DNA of 64,000 nt from Pseudomonas frederiksbergensis (GTDB lineage: Bacteria; Pseudomonadota; Gammaproteobacteria; Pseudomonadales; Pseudomonadaceae): assembly GCF_000802155.2 (NCBI RefSeq), contig NZ_JQGJ02000003.1, forward strand, positions 248,001 through 312,000, given 5' to 3'. This document shows, one piece after another, positions 45,248 through 54,464 of this stretch. The notes under the pieces are model-generated. The model saw only the letters and a list, made by a program, of their open reading frames with translations. It ran no database searches and had not been told where the DNA came from. The position numbers were made by a program, and so were the translations under genes. Positions within the stretch are counted from its first letter, which is position 1. Each line of letters begins with the position of its first letter.

Positions 45248-46843
45248 ATGCCCTTACCCGACCCGTTCCGCGAAGGCCTCGCCCGTGGCTGGACTACCTA
45301 CAACGGCGCGCAACTGACCCAGGACCTTGTGTTGGAGGCGGACGTGGCGATCATCGGCAGCGGCGCCGGCGGCGGCACCACGGCGGAAATTCTCAGCGCT
45401 GCCGGCTACAAGGTATTGCTCATCGAGGAAGGGCCGCTCAAGACCAGCCACGACTTCACGCTGCGCGAGGACGAGGCCTACACCAGCCTGTACCAGGAAG
45501 GCCTCGGGCGCATGAGCAAGGACGGCGCCATCACCATTCTCCAGGGACGCGCTGTCGGTGGCACGACGTTGATCAACTGGACTTCAAGCTTCCGCACGCC
45601 GCCGCAGACCCTCGAACATTGGGCGACCGAGCACAGCGTCAAGGGCCACAGCCCCGCCGAGATGGCGCCCTGGTTCGAACGCATGGAACAACGCCTCGGG
45701 GTGGCGCCCTGGATGATTCCACCCAACGCCAACAACGACGTGGTCCGCAAAGGCTGCGAACAACTGGGCTACGCCTGGCACGTCATTCCCCGCAACGTGC
45801 GGGGCTGTTGGAACCTGGGTTATTGCGGCATGGGCTGCCCGACCAACGCCAAGCAGTCGATGCTCGTCACCACCATACCCGCCACCTTGGACAAGGGCGG
45901 GACGTTGCTTTACCTGGCGCGGGCCGAACGTCTGGTCATCAAGGATGACAAGGTCATCGGCTTGGATTGCCTGGCCATGGATGAGCGTTGCGTGGCACCA
46001 ACCGGGCGGCGCATCAAGATCAAGGCGCGGCACTACGTATTGGCTGGGGGCGGTATCAACAGCCCTGCCCTGTTGCTGCGCTCCGCGGCACCGGACCCGC
46101 ACCAACGCTTGGGCAAGCGCACGTTCCTGCACCTGGTAAACATGTCGGCCGGCCAGTTCGACGACGTAATCAACCCGTTCTACGGCGCACCGCAGTCGAT
46201 TTACTCGGACCATTTCCAATGGCAGGACGGTGTCACCGGCAAGATGTCCTACAAGCTGGAGGTGCCGCCGCTGCATCCGGCACTCGCCGCCACGCTATTG
46301 GGTGGCTTCGGCCCAGAGAACGCCATGCACATGGCGCAGCTGCCCCATACCCATGCCATGCTGGCGTTGCTGCGCGACGGTTTTCACCCCGATAGCCCGG
46401 GCGGCAGCGTTGAGTTGCGCAGCGATGGCACGCCGGTGCTCGACTATCAGGTTTCGCCCTACGCCTGGGATGGCCTGCGCCGGGCCTTCCACAGCATGGC
46501 CGAGATTCAGTTCGCCGGCGGGGCCCGGGCCGTCATGCCGATGCACAGCGATGCCCGTTATGTGCAAACCCTGGCCGAGGCCCGCGCGATGATCGACGGG
46601 CTCGAGCTTTCCCTCTACCGCACACGCCTGGGCAGCGCCCATGTCATGGGCGGCTGCGCCATGGGTGAAGACCCGGAGACTGCGGTGGCCGATAGTCTCG
46701 GCCGCCATCATCAACTGGGCAATCTTTCCATCCACGACGGCTCGCTGTTCCCCACCAGCATCGGCGCGAACCCACAGTTGTCGGTGTATGCATTGACGGC
46801 ACAATTGGCGACATCCCTGGTCGAACGCCTGGGAAAACCTTGA
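45248..46843 (+). CDS. laoA: GMC-type alcohol dehydrogenase, LaoA-like
   Basis: This 531-residue FAD oxidoreductase has the Rossmann motif VAIIGSGAGGGTTAEILSAAG (about residues 33-53), GRAVGGTTLINWTSSFRTP, a Cys-containing stretch (GCWNLGYCGMGCPTNAKQS), and the C-terminal active region HVMGGCAMG, DGSLFPTSIGANPQLSVYALTAQLA. It has no signal peptide. In P. aeruginosa LaoA oxidises long-chain alcohols such as dodecanol from SDS breakdown, working with LaoB. The gene order laoR/laoC-laoB-laoA supports the same role here; the substrate range is inferred. Confidence 0.87.
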   Translation: MPLPDPFREGLARGWTTYNGAQLTQDLVLEADVAIIGSGAGGGTTAEILSAAGYKVLLIEEGPLKTSHDFTLREDEAYTSLYQEGLGRMSKDGAITILQGRAVGGTTLINWTSSFRTPPQTLEHWATEHSVKGHSPAEMAPWFERMEQRLGVAPWMIPPNANNDVVRKGCEQLGYAWHVIPRNVRGCWNLGYCGMGCPTNAKQSMLVTTIPATLDKGGTLLYLARAERLVIKDDKVIGLDCLAMDERCVAPTGRRIKIKARHYVLAGGGINSPALLLRSAAPDPHQRLGKRTFLHLVNMSAGQFDDVINPFYGAPQSIYSDHFQWQDGVTGKMSYKLEVPPLHPALAATLLGGFGPENAMHMAQLPHTHAMLALLRDGFHPDSPGGSVELRSDGTPVLDYQVSPYAWDGLRRAFHSMAEIQFAGGARAVMPMHSDARYVQTLAEARAMIDGLELSLYRTRLGSAHVMGGCAMGEDPETAVADSLGRHHQLGNLSIHDGSLFPTSIGANPQLSVYALTAQLATSLVERLGKP

Positions 46844-46871
46844 AAACATGGATTATTCGCAGCGTCTATAG

Positions 46872-47823
<952 letters not shown>

Positions 47824-47850
47824 GCCGGTAATTTGTAGCGTCCATACCGA

Positions 47851-47878
47851 CCCCTTCGCGAGCTGGCTCGCGAAGGGG
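47851..47878. terminator. Hairpin between convergent fdx and the 106-aa gene
   Basis: CCCCTTCGCGAGC (47851-47863), two bases and GCTCGCGAAGGGG (47866-47878) form a perfect 13-bp stem. It contains the TTCGCGAGC core of the REP family of this genome. Without a T-run it is a weak intrinsic terminator at best, but its place between convergent genes suits that role. Confidence 0.6.
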
Positions 47879-47912
47879 CTCTCAGCCGCTGCGAAGATTT
47901 AATTGTCGACCT

Positions 47913-48233
47913 CTATTCCTGCCGCTCGAACCCCTCCCCCACGCACCCCAGGCATCGCACGAACGTGGCTTTTGCCGGGTCCACCACCAATGCCTTGCCC
48001 GCATCGCCAACACCGCCACCCAGCGCGGTAAAGGGCAACGATACGACAAACGCCCCGGCACCGATCACGGTGGCGGCGAGCAGCAAAGGCCGCGCAATCA
48101 GCAAGTCGCCGATCATGGCGTAGGCGGGTGGGTTCTGGATGGTGTAGCGCGGATCACCGCTCTCGGTGTTTGCCGCGGCAGGCAAACTGGCACCCAGCAA
48201 GAGCGCCAGAACGAAAGGTCGAAGCAGATTCAT
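47913..48233 (-). CDS. Small exported protein of unknown function
   Basis: This 106-residue protein has a signal peptide ([21 protein letters not shown], cleavage after AAA), a tyrosine-rich stretch ([23 protein letters not shown]), one hydrophobic segment ([25 protein letters not shown]) and a C-terminal pair of Cys ([11 protein letters not shown]). Proteins of this form occur in pseudomonads and are sometimes labelled transporters, which the size and single helix do not support. It lies downstream of mutM on the opposite side of a small gap. Confidence 0.75.
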   Translation of the reverse strand: MNLLRPFVLALLLGASLPAAANTESGDPRYTIQNPPAYAMIGDLLIARPLLLAATVIGAGAFVVSLPFTALGGGVGDAGKALVVDPAKATFVRCLGCVGEGFERQE

Positions 48234-48287
48234 GAGGCCATCCTTCGGCTAAATCAGTTGATTACTGACTATAGACCGTAGGACAAA

Positions 48288-49100
48288 TCACTTCTGGCAG
48301 CGTGGACACCAGACGCTGGCGCGCTGCCCCAGGCGTATCTCCCGCAGTCCCGTGCCGCAGATCTTGCAGGTCTGCCCGCCTCGTCCGTAGACGAACAGTT
48401 CCTGCTGGAAATAACCAGGCTGCCCGTCTCCGCCGATGAAATCCCGCAGCGTGGTTCCGCCGCGCTCAATGGCATGGGCGAGGATGCGCTTGATCTCGAT
48501 CGCCAGTTTCAGATAGCGCGCCCGGGAGATGCCCCCCGCTTCGCGACGCGGGTCGATCCCGGCGGCAAACAGCGCTTCGGTCGCATAAATATTACCCACG
48601 CCGACGACGACCGCGTTATCCATGATGAACGGCTTGACCGCCATGGAACGGCCCCGCGAAAGCTGGAAAAGTCGCTCGCCATCGAACAGATCGGTCAGCG
48701 GCTCCGGCCCAAGGCGGATCAGCAACTCATGGTTGAGCGGATCGAGGCTCCAGAGCATCGCTCCAAAACGGCGGGGGTCGGTGTAGCGCAGGGCCAGGCC
48801 GGACTCCAGTTCGATATCCACGTGTTCATGCTTGGCCGCGGGCATGCCGATTTCAACCAGCCGTAGATTGCCGGACATGCCCAGATGGCTGATCAACGTG
48901 CCGACTTCGGCATTGATCAGCAAATACTTGGCCCGCCGCTCCACCTGCACGATGCGCTGCCCGGAAAGGCGCACATCGAGGTCTTCAGGAATCGGCCAGC
49001 GCAAGCGGCGATCGCGTACCACGACGCGACTGACCCGCTGCCCTTCGAGGTGTGGCGCGATTCCGCGGCGCGTAGTTTCGACTTCCGGCAGTTCTGGCAT
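48288..49100 (-). CDS. mutM: Formamidopyrimidine-DNA glycosylase MutM
   Basis: This 270-residue repair enzyme excises 8-oxoguanine and cuts the abasic site. It has the N-terminal PELPEVET with catalytic Pro2 and Glu3, [10 protein letters not shown] with the conserved Lys, [29 protein letters not shown], and a C-terminal zinc finger ([24 protein letters not shown]) followed by the final Gln-Lys. It is intact and of normal length. It follows the HDOD gene by 30 bp on the same strand. Confidence 0.97.
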   Translation of the reverse strand: MPELPEVETTRRGIAPHLEGQRVSRVVVRDRRLRWPIPEDLDVRLSGQRIVQVERRAKYLLINAEVGTLISHLGMSGNLRLVEIGMPAAKHEHVDIELESGLALRYTDPRRFGAMLWSLDPLNHELLIRLGPEPLTDLFDGERLFQLSRGRSMAVKPFIMDNAVVVGVGNIYATEALFAAGIDPRREAGGISRARYLKLAIEIKRILAHAIERGGTTLRDFIGGDGQPGYFQQELFVYGRGGQTCKICGTGLREIRLGQRASVWCPRCQK

Positions 49101-49130
49101 GAGGCTCTCGACTAAGGCGAAGACTGGCGT

Positions 49131-50000
49131 TCAACGAGTGGCCAGGTCGCGTATTTCCTGTTTCTGGGTCTGGAAGTCATATTCCGACAACCCGATGTAA
49201 TCGAGCACCAGCGGTCCAACACATTCCCATTCGTGATCATCGGCCTGGTTACCCAGCACGCGGTGGGAAGCGCAGATGTTTTCCGACATTTTCAGGATCG
49301 CCAACAGGTTTTTCAGTGGGCTGTTATTGCGCGAAGTCTCATCGCTGAAAATGGCCAGGGCGTTGTGGTGATTGGCGATGGCCTGGCTGACGTGGTCCGG
49401 CAGGCGCCAGGATTTGGAAGTGTAGTAACCGACCACGGCATGGTTGGTATTGAACACGCGGTTCTCGGTGTCCACCACGCGGCATTCGGCACTGGCGTTG
49501 GCGTAGGCTTCCTCCAGCACGCTCATGTAGGTGGGGAACTGCTTGAGCATCAGCGGCACACCACAGTCGTGGAACAACCCGAGGGCGTAGGCTTCATCAC
49601 CATTTTGCAGACCGACGCGCTTGGCCAGGGTCAGGCAGGTCATCGCCACGTCCTGGGCCGTGTCCCAGAAGCGATTCAGGGTGACGATGGTGTCGTCGTG
49701 CAACTCACCCTTGATCGATTGGGCGTTGATCAGGTTGATGATCGAACGACTGCCCAAGAGGTTCACCGCGCGCTGGATCGAGGTGATCTTGTTGCTCAAG
49801 CCGTAATACGGCGAGTTGACGATCTTGAGCAAGGCCCCCGAGAGGCCGGGGTCCTGGGAGATCAGCTTGGCGATGGTCTCAAGGTCCGGGTCGGGCATGT
49901 ACTGCTCCATCTGCAAATCCACCATGATTTGCGGCTGGGGCGGGACACTGATGCCTTGCAGGGAGTGTTGGATCTGTTCGGCGGAAAGCTCTTTGGACAT
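49131..50000 (-). CDS. HDOD domain protein
   Basis: This 289-residue soluble protein has an HDOD domain (SGALLKIVNSPYYGLSNKITSIQRAVNLLGSRSIINLI, with DCGVPLMLK and VVGYYTSKSWRLPDHVSQAIANHH). HDOD proteins relate to HD phosphohydrolases but usually lack the metal site and act as signalling scaffolds in bacterial stress, biofilm or DNA-linked control. There is no sensor or output domain. The specific role is unknown. It is divergent from pfpI. Confidence 0.85.
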   Translation of the reverse strand: MSKELSAEQIQHSLQGISVPPQPQIMVDLQMEQYMPDPDLETIAKLISQDPGLSGALLKIVNSPYYGLSNKITSIQRAVNLLGSRSIINLINAQSIKGELHDDTIVTLNRFWDTAQDVAMTCLTLAKRVGLQNGDEAYALGLFHDCGVPLMLKQFPTYMSVLEEAYANASAECRVVDTENRVFNTNHAVVGYYTSKSWRLPDHVSQAIANHHNALAIFSDETSRNNSPLKNLLAILKMSENICASHRVLGNQADDHEWECVGPLVLDYIGLSEYDFQTQKQEIRDLATR

Positions 50001-50056
50001 GGATACGCACTCTGGGCCAGGCGGGGATTCTAACCCTTAAAGATGAATCCGACACA

Positions 50057-50147
50057 CCGCCGGGTAGTCCGGCGGAACTTTCATTCAAGCCTCGGCTTCG
50101 GATTTTGTAGAGCCGACAGCCAAGCCTGCATACAGGCCTAGGTCGGC
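50057..50147 (+). promoter_or_regulatory. Structured 5' region upstream of pfpI
   Basis: Two hairpins are visible. The first is CCGCCGG-GTAGT-CCGGCGG (50057-50075), a perfect 7-bp GC stem. The second is a bulged stem with GCCGAC (50112-50117) pairing GTCGGC (50142-50147) outside and GCCTG-CATA-CAGGC (50124-50137) inside. Both lie in the 179-bp space upstream of pfpI. They may be a terminator/antiterminator, a dispersed repeat or a small RNA; the sequence does not decide. Confidence 0.3.
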
Positions 50148-50179
50148 AGCCCACCCACTCAGCTTGAGGAGATTCTTTC

Positions 50180-50719
50180 ATGCCCGGCTCCCTGAATGAA
50201 AAACGCGTAGCCATCCTGGTGACAAATGGTTTTGAGCAGGCCGAACTGACCGGTCCGAAACAGGCGCTGGAACAGGCCGGGGCCAAGGTGGAGATCGTTT
50301 CGGCCAGCGAAGGACAGGTCAAAGGCTGGAACCATGACCAGCCGGCGGACGATTTCCAGGTCGACCTGACCTTCAAGGCCGCCAATGTCGATCAATACGA
50401 CGCTGTGGTGCTGCCCGGCGGAGTCCAGAACTCCGACACGATCCGCATCGATCCCGACGCACAGGACCTCGTCAAAGGCTTCGAGGCGGCCGGCAAACCC
50501 ATCGCGGTGATTTGCCACGGTGGCTGGTTGCTGGTGTCGAGCGGGCTCGTCAAAGGCAAGACCATGACCAGCTACAAGACGCTCAAGGACGACTTGACCA
50601 ATGCCGGCGCGAACTGGGTTGATCAGGAAGTCGTCACGGATGGCAAGCTGATCAGCAGCCGCCAGCCCGATGACATTCCTGCCTTCAATCGCGAGTTGAT
50701 CAGCGCATTGTCTGCGTAA
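50180..50719 (+). CDS. pfpI: DJ-1/PfpI family protein (class I glutamine amidotransferase-like)
   Basis: This 179-residue protein has the DJ-1/PfpI fold: VAILVTNGFEQAELTGPKQAL with the conserved Glu, YDAVVLPGGVQNSDTIR, and the nucleophile elbow Cys-His in PIAVICHGGWLLVSSGL. Members act as glyoxalase/deglycase-like or protease-like stress proteins. In P. aeruginosa PfpI at this locus is linked to stress resistance and mutation rate. The exact reaction cannot be read from sequence. It has a GGAG site before the ATG. Confidence 0.9.
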   Translation: MPGSLNEKRVAILVTNGFEQAELTGPKQALEQAGAKVEIVSASEGQVKGWNHDQPADDFQVDLTFKAANVDQYDAVVLPGGVQNSDTIRIDPDAQDLVKGFEAAGKPIAVICHGGWLLVSSGLVKGKTMTSYKTLKDDLTNAGANWVDQEVVTDGKLISSRQPDDIPAFNRELISALSA

Positions 50720-50824
50720 AGCCATGACGGCGAGGCGAGCGACGCTTCCTCGCCGCATGTCCAGCACAAGCCCCGCAAAGGTTGCAACACGGTATACTCC
50801 CGCTCTTTTTTCCGGAGCGACGTC

Positions 50825-52021
50825 ATGTCCCTGCCTAGCCTGCGCCTCAAAGCCAACGCCGACCGTCGCCTGCGCGCCGGCCACCTGTGGGTCTACAGTA
50901 ACGAAATCGACGTGGCCGCCACCCCGCTGCACGGTTTCAAGGCCGGCGACCAAGCCCTCCTCGAAGCCGCGGGCGGCAAGCCGTTGGGCATCGTCGCGAT
51001 GAGCCCCAACAACCTGATCTGCGCGCGCTTGCTGTCCCGCGATGCGAAGCTGCCATTGGACAAGTCCCTGCTGGTCCACCGCCTCAATGTAGCGTTGTCC
51101 CTGCGCGAACGCCTGTTCGACAAGCCGTTCTACCGCCTGGTCTACGGGGACTCCGACCTGTTGCCTGGCCTGGTGGTGGACCGCTTCGGCGATATCCTGG
51201 TGGTGCAGATCGCCTCCGCCACCATGGAAGCCCATAAGGACGACGTGATCGCCGCCCTGACCCAAGTGCTCAAGCCCAGCGGCATCCTGTTCAAGAATGA
51301 CTCCGCCGCCCGCGATGCCGAAGGCCTGGAGCGCTACGTCGAAACCGTATTTGGCCTCGTGCCGGAATGGGTTGCCCTGGAAGAGAACGGTGTGAAATTC
51401 GAAGCGCCGGTCATGGAGGGCCAGAAAACCGGCTGGTTCTACGACCACCGCATGAACCGCGCACGCCTGGCCCCCTACGCCAAGGGCAAGCGCGTACTGG
51501 ACCTGTTCAGCTATATCGGCGGCTGGGGCGTGCAAGCCGCGGCGTTCGGGGCCAGTGAAGTGTTCTGCGTCGACGCATCGGCCTTCGCCCTCGACGGCGT
51601 GGAACGCAACGCGGCCCTGAACGGTTTCGCCGAAAAGCTGACCTGCATTGAAGGCGACGTGTTCGAAGCCCTGAAAGAACTCAAGGCCTCTGAAGAGCGT
51701 TTCGATGTCATCGTGGCCGACCCGCCCGCCTTCATCAAGCGCAAGAAGGACCTGAAGAATGGCGAAGGTGCCTATCGCCGCCTCAATGAGCAAGCCATGC
51801 GCCTGCTCAGCAAGGACGGCATCCTGGTCAGCGCTTCGTGCTCGATGCACTTGCCCGAAGACGATCTGCAAAACATCTTGCTGACCAGCGCCCGTCACTT
51901 GGATCGCAACATCCAACTGCTCGAACGCGGCGGCCAGGGACCTGACCATCCGGTGCACCCGGCCATCGCGGAAACACGCTACATCAAGAGCATTACGTGC
52001 CGCTTGCTGCCTAACAGCTAA
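50825..52021 (+). CDS. rlmI: Class I rRNA (cytosine-C5) methyltransferase, RlmI-like
   Basis: This 398-residue protein has an N-terminal PUA domain (RLRAGHLWVYSNEIDVAATPLHGFKAGD), an RNA-recognition-like middle part (YRLVYGDSDLLPGLVVDRFGD) and a C-terminal methyltransferase domain with VLDLFSYIGGWGVQAA and the ADPPAFIKRKKDLKNGE motif. It matches RlmI, which makes m5C1962 in 23S rRNA. A perfect terminator follows the stop. Confidence 0.9.
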   Translation: MSLPSLRLKANADRRLRAGHLWVYSNEIDVAATPLHGFKAGDQALLEAAGGKPLGIVAMSPNNLICARLLSRDAKLPLDKSLLVHRLNVALSLRERLFDKPFYRLVYGDSDLLPGLVVDRFGDILVVQIASATMEAHKDDVIAALTQVLKPSGILFKNDSAARDAEGLERYVETVFGLVPEWVALEENGVKFEAPVMEGQKTGWFYDHRMNRARLAPYAKGKRVLDLFSYIGGWGVQAAAFGASEVFCVDASAFALDGVERNAALNGFAEKLTCIEGDVFEALKELKASEERFDVIVADPPAFIKRKKDLKNGEGAYRRLNEQAMRLLSKDGILVSASCSMHLPEDDLQNILLTSARHLDRNIQLLERGGQGPDHPVHPAIAETRYIKSITCRLLPNS

Positions 52022-52076
52022 GTCACCGCTGGGCGTAGCCACTGTCGCGCCCAGCACTTGAACATTGCAATTCCCG

Positions 52077-52102
52077 ACGCAGCCCAGGCTGCGTTTTTTT
52101 TT
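52077..52102 (+). terminator. Intrinsic terminator after rlmI
   Basis: ACGCAGCC (52077-52084), CA and GGCTGCGT (52087-52094) make a perfect hairpin followed by nine T (52094-52102). It isolates the downstream peptide-SagB-AurF-MFS operon from rlmI transcription. Confidence 0.93.
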
Positions 52103-52210
52103 GCGCGCCATGTAAGAAAAGTTACCGCAGCACGAAGACAAAGCCGACACTTACACTATTTGTATGAACTATCCCACGCAATTACTGGAGCCGTCCTACC
52201 TGATATTCGC

Positions 52211-52238
52211 TTGCCAAGCCCTCGCTAGAAACTATCAT
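52211..52238 (+). promoter_or_regulatory. Sigma70-type promoter of the small-peptide operon
   Basis: TTGCCA (52211-52216) and TATCAT (52233-52238) each match the consensus at five of six positions and are separated by 16 bases. Transcription would start near 52245, about 60 bases before the ATG of the 23-residue peptide, and after the rlmI terminator. The predicted start falls in the inverted repeat at 52244-52262. Confidence 0.55.
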
Positions 52239-52243
52239 TGAAC

Positions 52244-52262
52244 TGTCACACCGGAAGTGACA
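52244..52262. promoter_or_regulatory. Inverted repeat over the predicted transcription start, candidate operator
   Basis: TGTCAC (52244-52249), seven bases, and GTGACA (52257-52262) form a perfect 6-bp inverted repeat with a helical-turn spacing suitable for a dimeric regulator. It begins at the predicted start of transcription of the peptide operon. No regulator gene is encoded in the operon. Confidence 0.4.
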
Positions 52263-52305
52263 ACCCTTAGAAGAAAACAACACTTATCAAGCAAGGAGCC
52301 CCATC

Positions 52306-52377
52306 ATGAAAGCTATCACCCTGGAAGTTAACAAAATCGCCAACCTGGCAGGTTTGATAACGCCAAAAGTCCGCTAA
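52306..52377 (+). CDS. 23-residue peptide, candidate RiPP precursor or leader peptide
   Basis: The frame MKAITLEVNKIANLAGLITPKVR is preceded at seven bases by a perfect AAGGAG ribosome site, the best in this region. It opens an operon with a SagB-type dehydrogenase, an AurF-type N-oxygenase and an MFS exporter. It has no Cys or Ser; Thr5, Thr19, Asn9, Asn13, Lys2, Lys10, Lys21 and Arg23 are possible modification sites. A stable hairpin begins 10 bases after the stop, a usual arrangement behind precursor genes that are needed in excess. A regulatory leader peptide is the alternative. I do not recognise the peptide family; it is not PqqA (no E-x3-Y) and not mycofactocin precursor. Confidence 0.6.
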   Translation: MKAITLEVNKIANLAGLITPKVR

Positions 52378-52384
52378 GCAAGAC

Positions 52385-52425
52385 GACGGGGCCGCGGATC
52401 GCCGGCACCTCGGCCCCATCTTTTC
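52385..52425 (+). terminator. Hairpin between the peptide gene and sagB-like gene (attenuator)
   Basis: GGGGCCG (52388-52394) pairs with CGGCCCC (52411-52417) across a 16-base loop that can itself fold (GCCGGC), followed by ATCTTTTC. It looks like a partial terminator that would lower expression of the enzymes relative to the peptide, or an attenuator controlled by translation of the peptide. Confidence 0.55.
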
Positions 52426-52446
52426 AATCACAGCGGAAACAATGCC

Positions 52447-53514
52447 ATGCATATAAACCCTTGCCTGTTCATCCTGGCGCGCCCTCCGCATCAAATAGTA
52501 TGGAACTATGAACAACACACTCAATACGAGCTGGACATCTATTACACCACTCGACTGGCGCAACTTGTAAACGACCCTTCCCGATTCGACCGTTCAAACC
52601 CCATCGATATGGAACTGGCAGACAAAGGGATATTGGTCGAGGGACCAGAGAAGCACATTGAATGGAAATGGGATGAGCTCTCGAAGATATTTCATATCGG
52701 GACGAAGAACATTCCTTGCGAAAACGTCCCCCGGAATGTGAATGAATGGGCAACGCTCTATCTCCACCATTGCGCCGAAGTGCTTTCCTCTCCACCGCCT
52801 CCAGCCAGGACAAAGCAGTATCCCGTCGAGCGAATCGCCCTGGAGCGCCCTTCATGGGGCGAGCTCGGAGAGGTCTCCCTGTTACGAACACTGCTCAACC
52901 GACGCACCTCCCGCTCATTCGACAATCGCCCCATTTCCCTCGACCAGGTCAGCACCCTTCTTTACCTGACCTTGGGATACCTGAACGAACGATCATGCCC
53001 CGACGCTGGATTCGACGCGCGACGAAGCAGCCCCTCGGGTGGCGGCCTCAATGCCTGCGAAGGATATTTATACGTACGTAACGTCAAGGGACTCGATACG
53101 GGCATCTATGCCTATCACCCGGACGAACATGCGATAAGCCTGGTCCGGAGGCTGCCGGATGAACCACTGGGCCAATTGTTGTGCGGGCAGCATTTCATCA
53201 ATTCCCTGCCATTCGGACTGTTCATTACTTCGCGCTTCGACAAACTCTGGTGGAAATACGGGCACTCCCGCGCCTATCGGATGGCTTTTGTCGAGACAGG
53301 CCACGTCTCCCAGAGCTTCCTGATGGTTGCGACCGCCCTGGGCCTGGATACCTGGCTGACCGGGGCCTTGGCCGATCACCAGGTGGAGCGCCTGCTCGAC
53401 CTTGAGCAAGCCCCCGAACAACCGCTGTTTTTTGTCGGCTGCGGCCACGGTGACAGCCAGGTCCACTGCCCCGAGCTGATGGCGTTGCTCGACAAACAGG
53501 ACGTCATGCCATGA
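52447..53514 (+). CDS. SagB-type nitroreductase-fold dehydrogenase
   Basis: This 355-residue protein has the plan of SagB-type (McbC-like) FMN oxidoreductases: an N-terminal helical part (about residues 15-115, WNYEQHTQYELD), then a nitroreductase domain with LLRTLLNRRTSRSF (about 145-158), SPSGGGLNACEGYLYV (195-210), GHVSQSFLMVATALGLDTWLTGAL (285-308) and LFFVGCGHGD near the end. SagB enzymes oxidise azolines to azoles in RiPP pathways, but no YcaO cyclodehydratase is encoded nearby and the 23-residue peptide has no Cys or Ser, so another dehydrogenation is likely. It overlaps the next gene by 4 bp (ATGA). Confidence 0.82.
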   Translation: MHINPCLFILARPPHQIVWNYEQHTQYELDIYYTTRLAQLVNDPSRFDRSNPIDMELADKGILVEGPEKHIEWKWDELSKIFHIGTKNIPCENVPRNVNEWATLYLHHCAEVLSSPPPPARTKQYPVERIALERPSWGELGEVSLLRTLLNRRTSRSFDNRPISLDQVSTLLYLTLGYLNERSCPDAGFDARRSSPSGGGLNACEGYLYVRNVKGLDTGIYAYHPDEHAISLVRRLPDEPLGQLLCGQHFINSLPFGLFITSRFDKLWWKYGHSRAYRMAFVETGHVSQSFLMVATALGLDTWLTGALADHQVERLLDLEQAPEQPLFFVGCGHGDSQVHCPELMALLDKQDVMP

Positions 53515-54464
53515 GCGGCCCGACCTCTGCCCGGGCATCGCGTTATACCTTGGGCGATTGGGACGGCAAGGCGGCCGTGCGAGCACGTCAAGACGACTAT
53601 CGCTTGCCTGACGATCTTGAGCGGCAACTGTCGAGTCGGAACTGGTTTCCCCCGGCCTTCATTCCCTACATCGAACATCCATTGGTCATACAGGCGGGCC
53701 ACTCCGTTGGCCAACGCCTCGCGGCCAATCACCTGGTGTACTTCCTCGATTACACGACGATGCTGGAGCACCGGGTCGTCAACCGCTCTGTTGAAACTCT
53801 TGTCCATGGCGAACTTGCCGTGCCGATTCCGAGGCAAATGAAAACTGCGGCGCTGCAGCTTTATACCGACGAAGGCTACCATGCACTGTTTTCCCATGAG
53901 GTGGCTGAACAGATCGCTACCTTCTATGGCATTCATGAGCGCCCTCCAGCCCGGCGAATCGGCCGGCTGCTGGAAGTGATCCAGAGGTGCCCCCTCCCAA
54001 ACCGCCCTCTCGCATGGTTCCTGCTGGGATTCGTCTCCGAAACGATTATCGCCAGGGAGCTGCTGACCCTTACCCGGAAAACCCTGGTGAGCACGGTCTA
54101 TCGGATGCTCCGGACCCATTTGGAGGACGAGGCGCGCCACAGCCGCTACTTCAGCGAGGTTTTCAGCTACCTCTGGCCGATCCTCGACGTAACGCAACGC
54201 CAACTGGCCGCAAGGCTCCTGCTGGAGATCATCGCGCTCTATTTTGAACCGGATATGCCCTGGCTGATGCGCAGCCTCGCCAGCGTGGGATTCGATGAGC
54301 CGGCATCGCGCCAGATCGTTGCCGGGATCGTGCTGCCACACGCTCATGCCGCACGGGTCAGGTCAGGCGCGGTGTCGACATTGCTGGCCATGAGACGGGC
54401 CGGTTTCTTTGACGATGACCACAACCGAGCGCTTTTCTGCGAGGCGGGGTTCATCGATGCCTGA
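53511..54464 (+). CDS. AurF-type diiron N-oxygenase
   Basis: This 317-residue, almost wholly helical protein contains the full metal signature of AurF (p-aminobenzoate N-oxygenase) enzymes: E86, then 33 residues, D120-E121-x2-H124, a Glu in SETIIARE (E177 or E183), and H203-x3-E207-x2-H210 (HLEDEARH). AurF members oxidise amines stepwise to hydroxylamine, nitroso or nitro groups using dioxygen. The substrate here is unknown: a free amino compound or the 23-residue peptide. It overlaps the MFS gene by 8 bp. Confidence 0.82.
   Translation: MSGPTSARASRYTLGDWDGKAAVRARQDDYRLPDDLERQLSSRNWFPPAFIPYIEHPLVIQAGHSVGQRLAANHLVYFLDYTTMLEHRVVNRSVETLVHGELAVPIPRQMKTAALQLYTDEGYHALFSHEVAEQIATFYGIHERPPARRIGRLLEVIQRCPLPNRPLAWFLLGFVSETIIARELLTLTRKTLVSTVYRMLRTHLEDEARHSRYFSEVFSYLWPILDVTQRQLAARLLLEIIALYFEPDMPWLMRSLASVGFDEPASRQIVAGIVLPHAHAARVRSGAVSTLLAMRRAGFFDDDHNRALFCEAGFIDA

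Noticed and set aside
47913..48233. Multidrug transporter label for the 106-residue protein
   Set aside because: The protein has a signal peptide and only one further hydrophobic segment, which is not a transporter fold.
50159..52150. Open frame of 663 codons on the minus strand opposite pfpI and rlmI
   Set aside because: Same reasoning: it covers two real genes on the other strand and the terminator, and shows no motif.
52306..52377. PqqA-type precursor of pyrroloquinoline quinone
   Set aside because: The length is similar, but PqqA needs Glu-x3-Tyr, which is missing, and no pqq genes are near.
52447..53514. Azoline oxidase of a classical thiazole/oxazole RiPP cluster
   Set aside because: No YcaO cyclodehydratase nearby and no Cys or Ser in the candidate precursor, so azole formation is not supported.
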